Positions 25,907 to 34,234 of a stretch of 64,000 nucleotides of DNA are shown here, piece by piece (position 1 is the stretch's first letter; each line of letters starts with the position of its first letter). The DNA lies in NCBI RefSeq assembly GCF_900113525.1, contig NZ_FOPP01000006.1:237287-301286 (forward strand). Reading direction: 5' to 3'. The stretch comes from Pedobacter insulae. Its GTDB lineage: Bacteria > Bacteroidota > Bacteroidia > Sphingobacteriales > Sphingobacteriaceae. Below the pieces are notes generated by a model. The model was not told the DNA's origin and ran no database searches. It was given only the letters and a program-made list of their open reading frames with translations. The position numbers and the translations under genes are program-made.

Positions 25907-26655
25907 TCGAGATTAAAGACATCCACAAATCATTTGGCGAAAATGAGGTTTTAAAGGGAATTTCGGGTAAATTTGAAGCTGGTGTTACCAATTTGATTAT
26001 CGGTGGCTCAGGATCAGGTAAAACCACATTATTGAAATGCATGATCGGCTTGCATCAACCCGAGCAAGGTAGTGTAGAATATGATGGTCGTGAATTTACT
26101 CAACTTAACTTCGAGCAAAGAATTGAAATTAGAAAAGAAATTGGTATGCTTTTTCAAGGCTCTGCTTTATTCGATTCAATGACCGTTGAAGAAAACGTGA
26201 TGTTTCCGCTAAATATGTTCACCGAGCAAAGCAATAGCGAAAAATTAGACAGAGTAAATTTCTGTTTAGACAGGGTAAATCTTGAAGGAAAAAATAAACT
26301 CTTCCCTGCAGAACTTTCTGGAGGAATGAAAAAGAGAGTTGGAATTGCCCGGGCAATCGCCATGAATCCAAAATACCTTTTTTGCGATGAGCCAAACTCT
26401 GGACTTGATCCTAAGACATCAATCGTAATTGATGAGTTAATTAAAGAATTAACCGAGGAGTATAATACCACTACCATTGTAGTTACCCACGATATGAACT
26501 CAGTAATGGGTATCGGAGATTATATCATCTTTTTGCACGAAGGCAAAAAATTCTGGGAAGGCTCTAACAAAGAAATCGCTAAAACAGATATTGAAGAATT
26601 AAATGATTTTGTTTTTGCAAGCCGATTTATGAAAGCTGCAAAAGGAAAGTTTTAG
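25903..26655 (+). CDS. mlaF: MlaF-type ABC transporter ATP-binding protein
   Basis: A 250-residue ATPase. Walker A is GGSGSGKTT at 34-42, the Q-loop is MLFQGSALFDSMTVEENV, the signature is LSGGMKKRVGIARAIA, Walker B is YLFCDEPNSGLDP and the switch His is VVTHDM. This matches the MlaF/Ttg2A branch that powers MlaE. The ATG overlaps the mlaE stop (ATGA), and 4-base overlaps of this kind mean coupled translation. A CGTCATTG palindrome follows the gene. Confidence 0.95.
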   Translation: MIEIKDIHKSFGENEVLKGISGKFEAGVTNLIIGGSGSGKTTLLKCMIGLHQPEQGSVEYDGREFTQLNFEQRIEIRKEIGMLFQGSALFDSMTVEENVMFPLNMFTEQSNSEKLDRVNFCLDRVNLEGKNKLFPAELSGGMKKRVGIARAIAMNPKYLFCDEPNSGLDPKTSIVIDELIKELTEEYNTTTIVVTHDMNSVMGIGDYIIFLHEGKKFWEGSNKEIAKTDIEELNDFVFASRFMKAAKGKF

Positions 26656-26661
26656 TCGGGC

Positions 26662-26746
26662 CGTCATTCGAGATACGAAGCAATCTCCTCAAAGCATTGT
26701 TGTTAAAATTGCTTTGCTTCATGCTTCGCAACTCCTCGCAATGACG
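26662..26746. repeat. CGTCATTGCGAGG palindrome, diverged copy
   Basis: The left arm reads CGTCATTCGAGATACGAAGC and on to AATCT. The right arm ends CTCGCAATGACG at 26746. The arms enclose about 35 bases and are the most diverged of four copies in the window (see 34154, 55567, 59568). It lies between mlaF and a methyltransferase gene, which point the same way. Confidence 0.8.
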
Positions 26747-26807
26747 GGAACAAAAAGGAAACAATTAACCAGTTTATACGCTTAACCAATTAACCTCTCT
26801 TCTTATC

Positions 26808-27695
26808 ATGATACAACTTTTAACCCCTACACACTGGAAAGATTACGAATTAATAGATTGTGGTGATTTCGAGAAATTGGAGCGTTTCGGCGATTTGATT
26901 TTATGCCGACCTGAACCCCAAGCTGTATGGAAAAAGATTTTATCACCACAAGAGTGGAAGAAAAAAACACATATTAACTTTAAAGGCCGCTCTGCTACTT
27001 CTGGAGAATGGCTAAAAGTGGATAAAAGTGCGCCTGACCGCTGGAATGTAAAATATCAGAATGACGATATTAGCATCAATTTACGTTTGGGACTTACTTC
27101 ATTCAAACACGTTGGCGTGTTTCCAGAACAAGCTGTAAACTGGGATTATATCTCATCCAGCATTAAAAAATTTAAAAAACAATCTCCAAAGGTCCTCAAT
27201 CTATTTGCTTACACAGGTGCAGCCTCCTTGGTTGCCAAAGCAGCAGGCGCTGATACTACACACGTTGATTCGATCAAACAAGTTGTAAATTGGGCAAACG
27301 AAAACCAAGAACTTTCAAAATTAAAAGATGTTCGTTGGGTAGTGGAAGATGCATTAAAGTTTGTAAAAAGAGAACTAAAGCGAGGTAAAAAATATAACGG
27401 CATTATTTTAGATCCACCTGCTTTCGGGCATGGACCAAACGGGGAGAAATGGAAATTGGAAGACCATATTCAGGAAATGATGCAAGACGTGGTTCAGCTA
27501 TTGGATGAAGAAGAACATTTCTTGATTCTTAATACCTACTCACTTGGGTTTTCATCCGTAATTGTAGAAAATCTGATTAAAACATCTTTCCCACAGGTTA
27601 AAAATTTAGAAACTGGTGAGCTCTTCCTACAGGCAACTTCGGGTATCAAGTTACCATTAGGTGTATTTGGAAAATTTAATAAGTTTAAAAGTTAG
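26808..27695 (+). CDS. class I SAM-dependent methyltransferase, RlmI/RlmK-like
   Basis: A 295-residue methyltransferase. The SAM motif is VLNLFAYTGAASLVAKAAGA with the following D in THVDSIKQVVNWA. The catalytic-site motif is IILDPPAFGHGPNG, in the style of rRNA large-subunit methyltransferases (RlmI or YccW). An N-terminal beta-rich part (residues 1-100) replaces the usual PUA domain. The likely target is an rRNA base. The exact base is not readable. It has its own ATG and no close partner. Confidence 0.88.
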   Translation: MIQLLTPTHWKDYELIDCGDFEKLERFGDLILCRPEPQAVWKKILSPQEWKKKTHINFKGRSATSGEWLKVDKSAPDRWNVKYQNDDISINLRLGLTSFKHVGVFPEQAVNWDYISSSIKKFKKQSPKVLNLFAYTGAASLVAKAAGADTTHVDSIKQVVNWANENQELSKLKDVRWVVEDALKFVKRELKRGKKYNGIILDPPAFGHGPNGEKWKLEDHIQEMMQDVVQLLDEEEHFLILNTYSLGFSSVIVENLIKTSFPQVKNLETGELFLQATSGIKLPLGVFGKFNKFKS

Positions 27696-27702
27696 CCAAG
27701 AA

Positions 27703-27726
27703 AGGCTTCCGCATCCACGAAAGCCT
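27703..27726. terminator. hairpin between convergent genes
   Basis: AGGCTTCCG at 27703-27711 pairs with CGAAAGCCT at 27718-27726 with one mismatch and a 6-base loop, followed by ATTCTT. It probably ends the methyltransferase message and may serve hmuY from the other side. Confidence 0.55.
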
Positions 27727-27744
27727 ATTCTTAACAAAACAACC

Positions 27745-28803
27745 CTATCCTTTCTTAATCAACTTATATTCGATTACGGGTTTACCGCGCTCACCGCCAT
27801 CTCCACCTACACCCATACTTACGAATTTTAATTTGTAAACATTGCCGCTAGCATCTTTAATAACATAAAAACGGGCTGTTATCCCGGTAGCAGGCTGGGT
27901 GCTTCTCCATTTATCTCCTATTGCGTTACGAGCTCCACTAAAGGTTACACTGGCAATATTTGCCGCTGCAAAATCGTCGTAACTAATTGTCGAACTAAGT
28001 ACTTCACCAGCTTGTGTACCGCCTAAAGAGTTGATAAAAACTACATCCGAAAACCCATAAGGATAAGCACCACCCCCTCCAAAATAGATAGACCATGACC
28101 ATACGAGGTCCCATTGGTGTTTTTGAGGCTCAACGGTTACAGCTTTCCCCTCGTCAAGTGATACAAATCCGAAATTATAGGTTACGTCTTTCCTGATATC
28201 TATTGTCTTAAAAGTAGTTTCATTTAATTTAGCATACTGTAAGGCGTACCCATCCCCCTTCCGTAAAATCCGCACTTTGTAAACCGTTTCGGCAGTAATT
28301 ACTGAGGTATGGGTTCCGCCACTAGGACTAACCAAATACACTTTATTCTCTGATTCGATAGCAGACACTGCAGCAATAGCTGTCTTATTTAAAATACTCG
28401 ACTCCCTAGGGTCATCAATTTTTACAAATTCATTCACATTTGGATTCATTAAATCAAGCGCAACTTCCGATTGAACAAAATCCGCTGCGGTTACTGCATT
28501 CAAATCTGTTTTCTCGATCCTTTTGGCCGTAGCGCCAGCGGTATTATTTAAAATCACTTTAAAATCACTACCTGAATAGAAACCCAATGTCCAACTTGTT
28601 CTCAGCACCTTCGTCTGCTCATCTGCACTTAGGTCCACAAATACTGAATTTGCTGCACCAGTTCCTATTGCCGCTTCAGCATTTAAGGTTAATATGCTTC
28701 CATCAGATGGTGGAATAACTAAAACTGGTTCATCATCCTTTTTACAAGAGGTAAATGTGATCGCCAGAAGGGTAACGGCTAGTATTGAATTTAATTTATT
28801 CAT
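27745..28803 (-). CDS. hmuY: HmuY-family haem-binding lipoprotein
   Basis: A 352-residue lipoprotein with the lipobox VTLLAITFTSCKKDD. The mature part has WTLGFYSGSDFKVILNN and the segments KQHWDLVWSW-like (here PQKHQWDLVWSWSIYFGGGG) and VIKDASGNVYKLKFVSM, typical of HmuY-domain proteins. It is thought to grab haem at the cell surface and hand it to HmuR. It is 24 bp downstream of the receptor gene in one operon. The haem ligands are not assigned here, and some HmuY homologues lack them. Confidence 0.9.
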   Translation of the reverse strand: MNKLNSILAVTLLAITFTSCKKDDEPVLVIPPSDGSILTLNAEAAIGTGAANSVFVDLSADEQTKVLRTSWTLGFYSGSDFKVILNNTAGATAKRIEKTDLNAVTAADFVQSEVALDLMNPNVNEFVKIDDPRESSILNKTAIAAVSAIESENKVYLVSPSGGTHTSVITAETVYKVRILRKGDGYALQYAKLNETTFKTIDIRKDVTYNFGFVSLDEGKAVTVEPQKHQWDLVWSWSIYFGGGGAYPYGFSDVVFINSLGGTQAGEVLSSTISYDDFAAANIASVTFSGARNAIGDKWRSTQPATGITARFYVIKDASGNVYKLKFVSMGVGGDGGERGKPVIEYKLIKKG

Positions 28804-28827
28804 GATATTATTTATATATATTATTTA

Positions 28828-30909
28828 TTAATTTTTATTCCAATTAAATGATACACCAAGCACATAAGAGCGTCCATAACTGTAAGGCAGAGTTGCACCG
28901 CCTATACTATGTGCACCACCACTAGCTGTAGAACTGTTTGTCAATTGTGTGATGTCAAAAAGATTTTTAATCCCTGCTGTAACCGTAATGTTCTGATATA
29001 AATTCTTGTTCAACATCAAATCTGCCCAGCTAAATGCACCAACCTTTACCAGCTTAGCATTTTGTGCATTATGCTCTGTACTTAATTGATAACTAGGTCG
29101 GGAACCAGCGTATTTATAGAATAAACTTATATTGCCATTCATTTTTGTAAAAGTGTAACTTAGGTTAGTAGTGAGCTCTGGCGACCATACAAATTCTGGA
29201 AGTTCTAAGATTGGTTCACTATCACCTAAACTATTAAACCTCCCAATATAGGCGAAGCCTACATTCATTTGAAGATTATTTAAAATCAAGCTATTATCAA
29301 GGGTTGCGCCAGTTGTTTTGTACTTAGCAATATTGATTAACGTAGTAACCGATGGATTTGAAGCATCAACTCCATAGTCAATTCTGTTCTTAAATAGATT
29401 ATAAAAACCAGATAAGGTAGTCCGTAACTTTAAAACATGAAGTGCTAATGATCCATTAAAGCTGTTCGATTCCTCTGCCTTTAAATTGGTGTTACCCATA
29501 ATGGAATGACTGGCATCAAAAAAATCATAGTACAACTCACGTAGAGCCGGAGCACGGAAACCGCGGGCATAAGCTAAGCGAAGATCCAGTGCATGCAATA
29601 AGCTAAATTTGGCATTGAGCGATGGAATTACGGAAGGTGCATCATATACCGAGTTCTTAATAAAACGCAATCCGGGTCTGATGTTTATCTTTTCCGTTGG
29701 TTTAATTTCTGAAGAAACAAAAAATGCATAGTCGTTAATGATTGGTGCTCCTTTAATCCTAGCTCCACTTGCTACATCGCTGTTCAGTTCAAAACCAGGC
29801 TGGATAGATATACTTTTTGAAGGCGAGTAAATAGCAGTCGTCCTAATTATGGCAGCATGAAATTTGGCGACATCCTGCTTTCCTGCTTCAGTCGATAACA
29901 CCTCGCTGTTGTTTGTAAAATCATGAATTAAGCTTTTCGTTGATCTTTGTAAGTTCGTATAACCTGCTATCGCGGTAAATTGCAACCGCTCTGCGGCTTG
30001 CCATGCCGATTGAAGTTGTTGCGTATAACGATGGGTAGTATAAGTTTGCAACTCTCTCTTGTAGTTATTGGGATTCATACCTCCCCTACTCTCAATGGCT
30101 TCATTTAAACCATCAAAACGATACCAAATATTGAAGTTATCATTTCGATATCCGACTTTAGTATTTACCAAAAATTGCTCCTTCGGCTTCCATCTATTTG
30201 CAACGGAATTTACTTCTGCTATCGTTGCAGTTCGGGGCGCTAGATTCCAACCTCCAAAATCATTATGGGTAAACCCTGTCAGTAAATTCCAGCCATTATT
30301 TTGCCAATTCGCGCTAATATTCTTATTGTGATTTCCCTTACCGCGTAATAAACCATATTCATTTCCTGCTGTTTCATCTTGTATACGTGCCGAGACGTTA
30401 ACCAATGATTTCCCAACGTTTTTCGTAATGATATTGATGGCACCTGCAAGAGCATCTGTGCCATATACTACAGAAACCGGTCCCTCCACAATTTCAATTC
30501 GTTCTACCGTATTGATGTCTATCTGATTTAAGCTCTCCCGGCTATCTGAACGATCCACCATAGGAACACCGTCCAAAAGTATCTTGATATTCCGACCACT
30601 CATCCCCATCAGCTCTACGTCGTTTGTACCTAAAGTTAAATCATTGCTAAAACGAAAACCTAATTCTGTGTTCAACACTTGTTGGATGTTAGTGGCCCCT
30701 CTTAGTCTAATTTTCTCCGCATTTATAATCCGAACATTGTAAACGGAATTTTTAAGCGATTGCGGTCCGAATTGAGCCGTAACTACAACTTCGTTTAATT
30801 GATCAACTTTTTCGCTAGCGATATGTTTTGTCGAATCTTCCTTTTGAGCAAACACAAAAGAGATAGTAACAGATAAATAAAAAATTGATAGTAGTATAAG
30901 TCGTTTCAT
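28828..30909 (-). CDS. hmuR: TonB-dependent haem receptor, HmuR-like
   Basis: A 693-residue outer-membrane receptor with a signal peptide ending VTISFVFAQK. The plug begins with the TonB-box region LNEVVVTAQFGPQSLKN, then RGATNIQQVLNTELGFRF, ILLDGVPMVDRSDSRESLNQ and VERIEIVEGPVSVVYGTDAL. The barrel ends with a C-terminal aromatic region. It is upstream of hmuY, as in other haem operons, so haem is the likely ligand. Two dyads about 90 bases upstream suggest control, perhaps by iron. Confidence 0.9.
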   Translation of the reverse strand: MKRLILLSIFYLSVTISFVFAQKEDSTKHIASEKVDQLNEVVVTAQFGPQSLKNSVYNVRIINAEKIRLRGATNIQQVLNTELGFRFSNDLTLGTNDVELMGMSGRNIKILLDGVPMVDRSDSRESLNQIDINTVERIEIVEGPVSVVYGTDALAGAINIITKNVGKSLVNVSARIQDETAGNEYGLLRGKGNHNKNISANWQNNGWNLLTGFTHNDFGGWNLAPRTATIAEVNSVANRWKPKEQFLVNTKVGYRNDNFNIWYRFDGLNEAIESRGGMNPNNYKRELQTYTTHRYTQQLQSAWQAAERLQFTAIAGYTNLQRSTKSLIHDFTNNSEVLSTEAGKQDVAKFHAAIIRTTAIYSPSKSISIQPGFELNSDVASGARIKGAPIINDYAFFVSSEIKPTEKINIRPGLRFIKNSVYDAPSVIPSLNAKFSLLHALDLRLAYARGFRAPALRELYYDFFDASHSIMGNTNLKAEESNSFNGSLALHVLKLRTTLSGFYNLFKNRIDYGVDASNPSVTTLINIAKYKTTGATLDNSLILNNLQMNVGFAYIGRFNSLGDSEPILELPEFVWSPELTTNLSYTFTKMNGNISLFYKYAGSRPSYQLSTEHNAQNAKLVKVGAFSWADLMLNKNLYQNITVTAGIKNLFDITQLTNSSTASGGAHSIGGATLPYSYGRSYVLGVSFNWNKN

Positions 30910-31001
30910 TTTTATTATTTAGAATGATTTCAAATAACGAAGCAATGATATGACTTATTTAGACTAATTACAAATAATATTACAATTAACTAATTAGCAG
31001 T

Positions 31002-31034
31002 TAAGTCGTTTGACTTATTTATTTACATAAATAA
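31002..31034. promoter_or_regulatory. two adjacent dyads upstream of hmuR and a lipoprotein gene
   Basis: TAAGTC-GTTT-GACTTA (31002-31017) and TTATTTA-CA-TAAATAA (31019-31034) are perfect palindromes side by side. They lie in the 228-bp region between divergent hmuR and the gene at 31138. One may be an operator for an iron or haem regulator. This is inference. Confidence 0.5.
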
Positions 31035-31137
31035 CTGACTATAAATACCTTATAACTTTAACATCAGGGTGTTGATAATTATAACTTAGCTAGTATTTGA
31101 AATAATGTATTTTTGATGTTGGATTTAATCTACCAGT

Positions 31138-32172
31138 ATGAAACTAATTAAGCTTACAGCTCCCCTATTACTTGCTATCGCTGCTCTTTCTACCTTTTCT
31201 TGTACTACAGATACAAAGAAAAATGTTGAGAAAACTACCGTTAAAGACACTGCCGAAGTTGTAGAAGAAGAAAATTTACGTGCCCCAGTGGATACGGCAA
31301 AGTATGATGCGATTATGAAAAAACTGGCTAACGGTGATACTACTGGAAAATGGCCGGTAAAAAAACATCCTTACCCGCTTGATGGAGCAATACTTCCTTT
31401 TAAGCGTATCATTGTTTATTATGGAAACCTACATTCGAAAAAAATGGGTGCACTTGGAGAATATGCTCCAAAAGAAATGTGGGAACGTTTAAATAAAGAA
31501 GTGAAGCATTGGGAAAAAGTAGATCCTAGCACACCCGTACAAGTGGGCTTACATTATATCGCTGCTGTTGCCAGTGGAACTCCGGGAAAAGATGGAAAAT
31601 ATATCAATAGAATGGGTAATAAGCAGATCGATTCTGTGTTAAAGATTGCAAAAATGCAACCTAATACCATTGTATTTTTAGATTTACAAGTTGCCCTTAG
31701 TAACCTAAAAGCAGAGTTACCTCATATTGAAAAATATCTTCAATTGCCTCACGTCCATTTGGGCATAGATCCAGAATTCTCTATGAAGGATGGTTCATTA
31801 CCTGGCAAAAAAATCGGAACCTATGATGCCGCTGATATTAATTATGTATCAGGTTATTTGGCAGACATGGTGAAAAAATATAATCTGCCTCCCAAAGTTT
31901 TTGTCATTCACCGTTTCACCCGTAAGATGGTAAGCAATTCACCTAGCATCAAACTCAGACCAGAAGTACAAATCGTAATGCACATGGATGGCTGGGGCGA
32001 GCCGGATCTGAAACTCGGTACTTATCGCCATTTTATTTACGGTGAACCGGTACAATTTACAGGCTTTAAAATATTCTACAAAAACGACTTGAAAAAAGCA
32101 CCAAATCGTTTAATGACTCCAGAAGAGTTAATGAAGTTAAAACCAATACCTGTTTATATTCAATACCAATAA
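31138..32172 (+). CDS. lipoprotein of unknown function, possible TIM-barrel fold
   Basis: A 344-residue protein with the lipobox LLAIAALSTFSCTT, so it is anchored in a membrane. After a charged linker (EKTTVKDTAEVVEEENL) comes a folded domain starting PYPLDGAILPFKRIIVYYG. It has strands like VQVGLHYIAAVASG, NTIVFLDLQVALSNL, HLGIDPEFSMKDG and PKVFVIHRFT, with acidic residues at strand ends, as in glycosidase-like barrels. Similar lipoproteins occur in Bacteroidota, but I know no activity. It has its own terminator and reads away from hmuR. Confidence 0.75.
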   Translation: MKLIKLTAPLLLAIAALSTFSCTTDTKKNVEKTTVKDTAEVVEEENLRAPVDTAKYDAIMKKLANGDTTGKWPVKKHPYPLDGAILPFKRIIVYYGNLHSKKMGALGEYAPKEMWERLNKEVKHWEKVDPSTPVQVGLHYIAAVASGTPGKDGKYINRMGNKQIDSVLKIAKMQPNTIVFLDLQVALSNLKAELPHIEKYLQLPHVHLGIDPEFSMKDGSLPGKKIGTYDAADINYVSGYLADMVKKYNLPPKVFVIHRFTRKMVSNSPSIKLRPEVQIVMHMDGWGEPDLKLGTYRHFIYGEPVQFTGFKIFYKNDLKKAPNRLMTPEELMKLKPIPVYIQYQ

Positions 32173-32203
32173 TACCTTTGGTATTAAGTAAAAATTAAGA
32201 TAG

Positions 32204-32241
32204 AAAATCCCATCCTGTAAATTAATAGGATGGGATTTTTT
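32204..32241 (+). terminator. strong intrinsic terminator
   Basis: A perfect 13-bp stem, AAAATCCCATCCT with AGGATGGGATTTT, 10-base loop, then more T. It ends the message of the lipoprotein gene. Confidence 0.88.
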
Positions 32242-32287
32242 ATATTTAAGAAATAATAAACTAATATGACTAACCAAACTCATAAAC

Positions 32288-34135
32288 ATGATAAATATTA
32301 AATTAAGAAGCAGAAAAGCTATTTGTTTTTCACTTTTATTCATTGCCGCTACTTCTTCAGCTATTGCACAAGAAAAAGCAAAGCCTGTATTTAAAGATGG
32401 AGAAGCTCAAATTGTACCTGCTTTTGATACACCCGATAAGTGGCTTCGCCATGACCTTTGGGTTGAAACCACATTCGATACCGATGGCGATGGAAAACTA
32501 GATCGTATGCATGTGAGCGTGACGCGACCATTTCAGACAGAAACTGAAGGATTAAAACTTCCAATCATTTACGAAACAAGTCCATATTTTGCCGGAACTG
32601 CAGGCACCGCACCCGGCACTTTTTGGGATGTAAAACATGAAGTAGGCGAAAAACCGCCAGTTGCGCGTATACACCCTGACGTAAAGCGTATTGGTAAACG
32701 ACCAATTATCTCTAACTCCTTAATTAGAGAATGGGTTAAAAGAGGCTATATTATTGTACATTCTTCATCGCCGGGCACAGGACTTTCGCAAGGTTCACCG
32801 ACAGTAGGCGGACTTAATGAATCGCTTGCTCCAAAAGCGGTAATTGAATGGTTGTCTGGAAAAGATAATGGCTTTACTAGTCCAGATGGAAATGAAAAAG
32901 TGAAAGCATTCTGGAGTACTGGAAATGTAGGTATGACGGGAACGTCTTACAATGGCACACTTCCCCTTGCCGCTGCAACTACTGGTGTAGAAGGATTAAA
33001 AGCAATTATACCAGTTGCACCAAATACTTCTTACTATCATTATTATCGTTCAAACGGTTTAATTAGAAACCCTGGAGGTTACTTAGGCGAGGACATTGAT
33101 GTTTTATATGATTTCATCCATAGTGGAGCAGAAGATAAAAGAGCCTATAACAATAAAACGGTGAGAGATGAGGAAATGGCAAAAGGAATGGATCGCGTAA
33201 CAGGAGATTACAATGATTTTTGGGCTGGTAGGGATTATCTAAACGCCATGAAACCTATGAAAGCAGCTTTACTGATGTCGCACGGATTTAACGACTGGAA
33301 TGTAATGCCAGAGCATAGCTACAGAATTTACAAGGCAGCTGAAGCGAAAGGTTTACCAGTACAGATCTATTATCATCAGGGTGGCCACGGCGGTCCACCA
33401 CCAATGAAAATGATGAACAGATGGTTTACACGCTACTTATTTGGAATTCAGAATGACGTTGAGAAAGATCCAAAAGCATGGATCGTAAGGGAGAAAGAAA
33501 CAAATGCTAATCCAACTTCATACGCAAACTATCCAAACCCAAATGCTAGCGATGTAAAATTATATCTTGGAGCTGGAGGAAATACACATGGGAATCTGTC
33601 GACAACTAAACCAGCGAAACAAATTTCAGAAAAGTTAATTGATGATGTTTCTTTTGCAGGAAAAGACTTGGCTAAAGCCGAAAAGTCTGATCATCGTTTG
33701 CTATATGTTAGTCCCATTTTAAAAGAAGCCATTCATTTGTCCGGTCTTGCTCAGTTGACTGTGAAGTTAGCCAGTAGTAAACCTGCAGCGAATTTTTCGG
33801 TGTGGTTGGTAGCTTTACCTTGGAGTGAAGGCACGGGTGTAAAGTTAATGGACAATGTAATTACACGCGGCTGGGCAGATCCCCAGAACAGCAAATCGAT
33901 TAGCAAAAGTTCCCCTTTAACACCAGGTAAGTTTGTTGAATTGAAATTTAACCTTCAGCCAGATGATCAAATTATTCCTGCGGGCAAACAGATCGCTTTA
34001 ATGATCTTCTCCAGCGATAGAGAATTTACGCTTTGGCCTAAAGCAGGTACTGAAATAACAATTGACTTAAACGGCACTTCGCTTACTTTACCAGTGGTTG
34101 GCGGGGCCAGTGCGTTTGACAAGGCTATAAAATAA
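32288..34135 (+). CDS. S15-family X-Pro dipeptidyl-peptidase
   Basis: A 615-residue exported hydrolase with signal peptide ending SSAIAQEK. Its alpha/beta-hydrolase triad is S220 (GMTGTSYNG), D336 (HGFNDWNV) and H367 (HQGGHGG). A DTDGDGKLD loop at 64-72 looks like a calcium site. The C-terminal beta-sandwich of the X-Pro dipeptidyl-peptidase C domain runs from about residue 430. Such enzymes cut Xaa-Pro dipeptides from peptides in the periplasm; some relatives act on other acyl bonds. It ends just before a perfect palindrome facing parC. Confidence 0.92.
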   Translation: MINIKLRSRKAICFSLLFIAATSSAIAQEKAKPVFKDGEAQIVPAFDTPDKWLRHDLWVETTFDTDGDGKLDRMHVSVTRPFQTETEGLKLPIIYETSPYFAGTAGTAPGTFWDVKHEVGEKPPVARIHPDVKRIGKRPIISNSLIREWVKRGYIIVHSSSPGTGLSQGSPTVGGLNESLAPKAVIEWLSGKDNGFTSPDGNEKVKAFWSTGNVGMTGTSYNGTLPLAAATTGVEGLKAIIPVAPNTSYYHYYRSNGLIRNPGGYLGEDIDVLYDFIHSGAEDKRAYNNKTVRDEEMAKGMDRVTGDYNDFWAGRDYLNAMKPMKAALLMSHGFNDWNVMPEHSYRIYKAAEAKGLPVQIYYHQGGHGGPPPMKMMNRWFTRYLFGIQNDVEKDPKAWIVREKETNANPTSYANYPNPNASDVKLYLGAGGNTHGNLSTTKPAKQISEKLIDDVSFAGKDLAKAEKSDHRLLYVSPILKEAIHLSGLAQLTVKLASSKPAANFSVWLVALPWSEGTGVKLMDNVITRGWADPQNSKSISKSSPLTPGKFVELKFNLQPDDQIIPAGKQIALMIFSSDREFTLWPKAGTEITIDLNGTSLTLPVVGGASAFDKAIK

Positions 34136-34153
34136 ACCAGGTTATTGGCACTT

Positions 34154-34214
34154 CCGTCATTGCGAGGTACGAAGCAATCTTACAATCAGATTGCTTCGTA
34201 CCTCGCAATGACGG
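34154..34214. repeat. CGTCATTGCGAGG palindrome, perfect copy
   Basis: A perfect 27-bp inverted repeat with a 7-base loop (TACAATC). The left arm is 34154-34180, beginning CCGTCATTGCGAGGTACGAA; the right arm is 34188-34214. It lies between the convergent peptidase and parC genes, where it could act as a two-way terminator. Confidence 0.92.
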
Positions 34215-34234
34215 ATTAGGATTCGCATACAATC

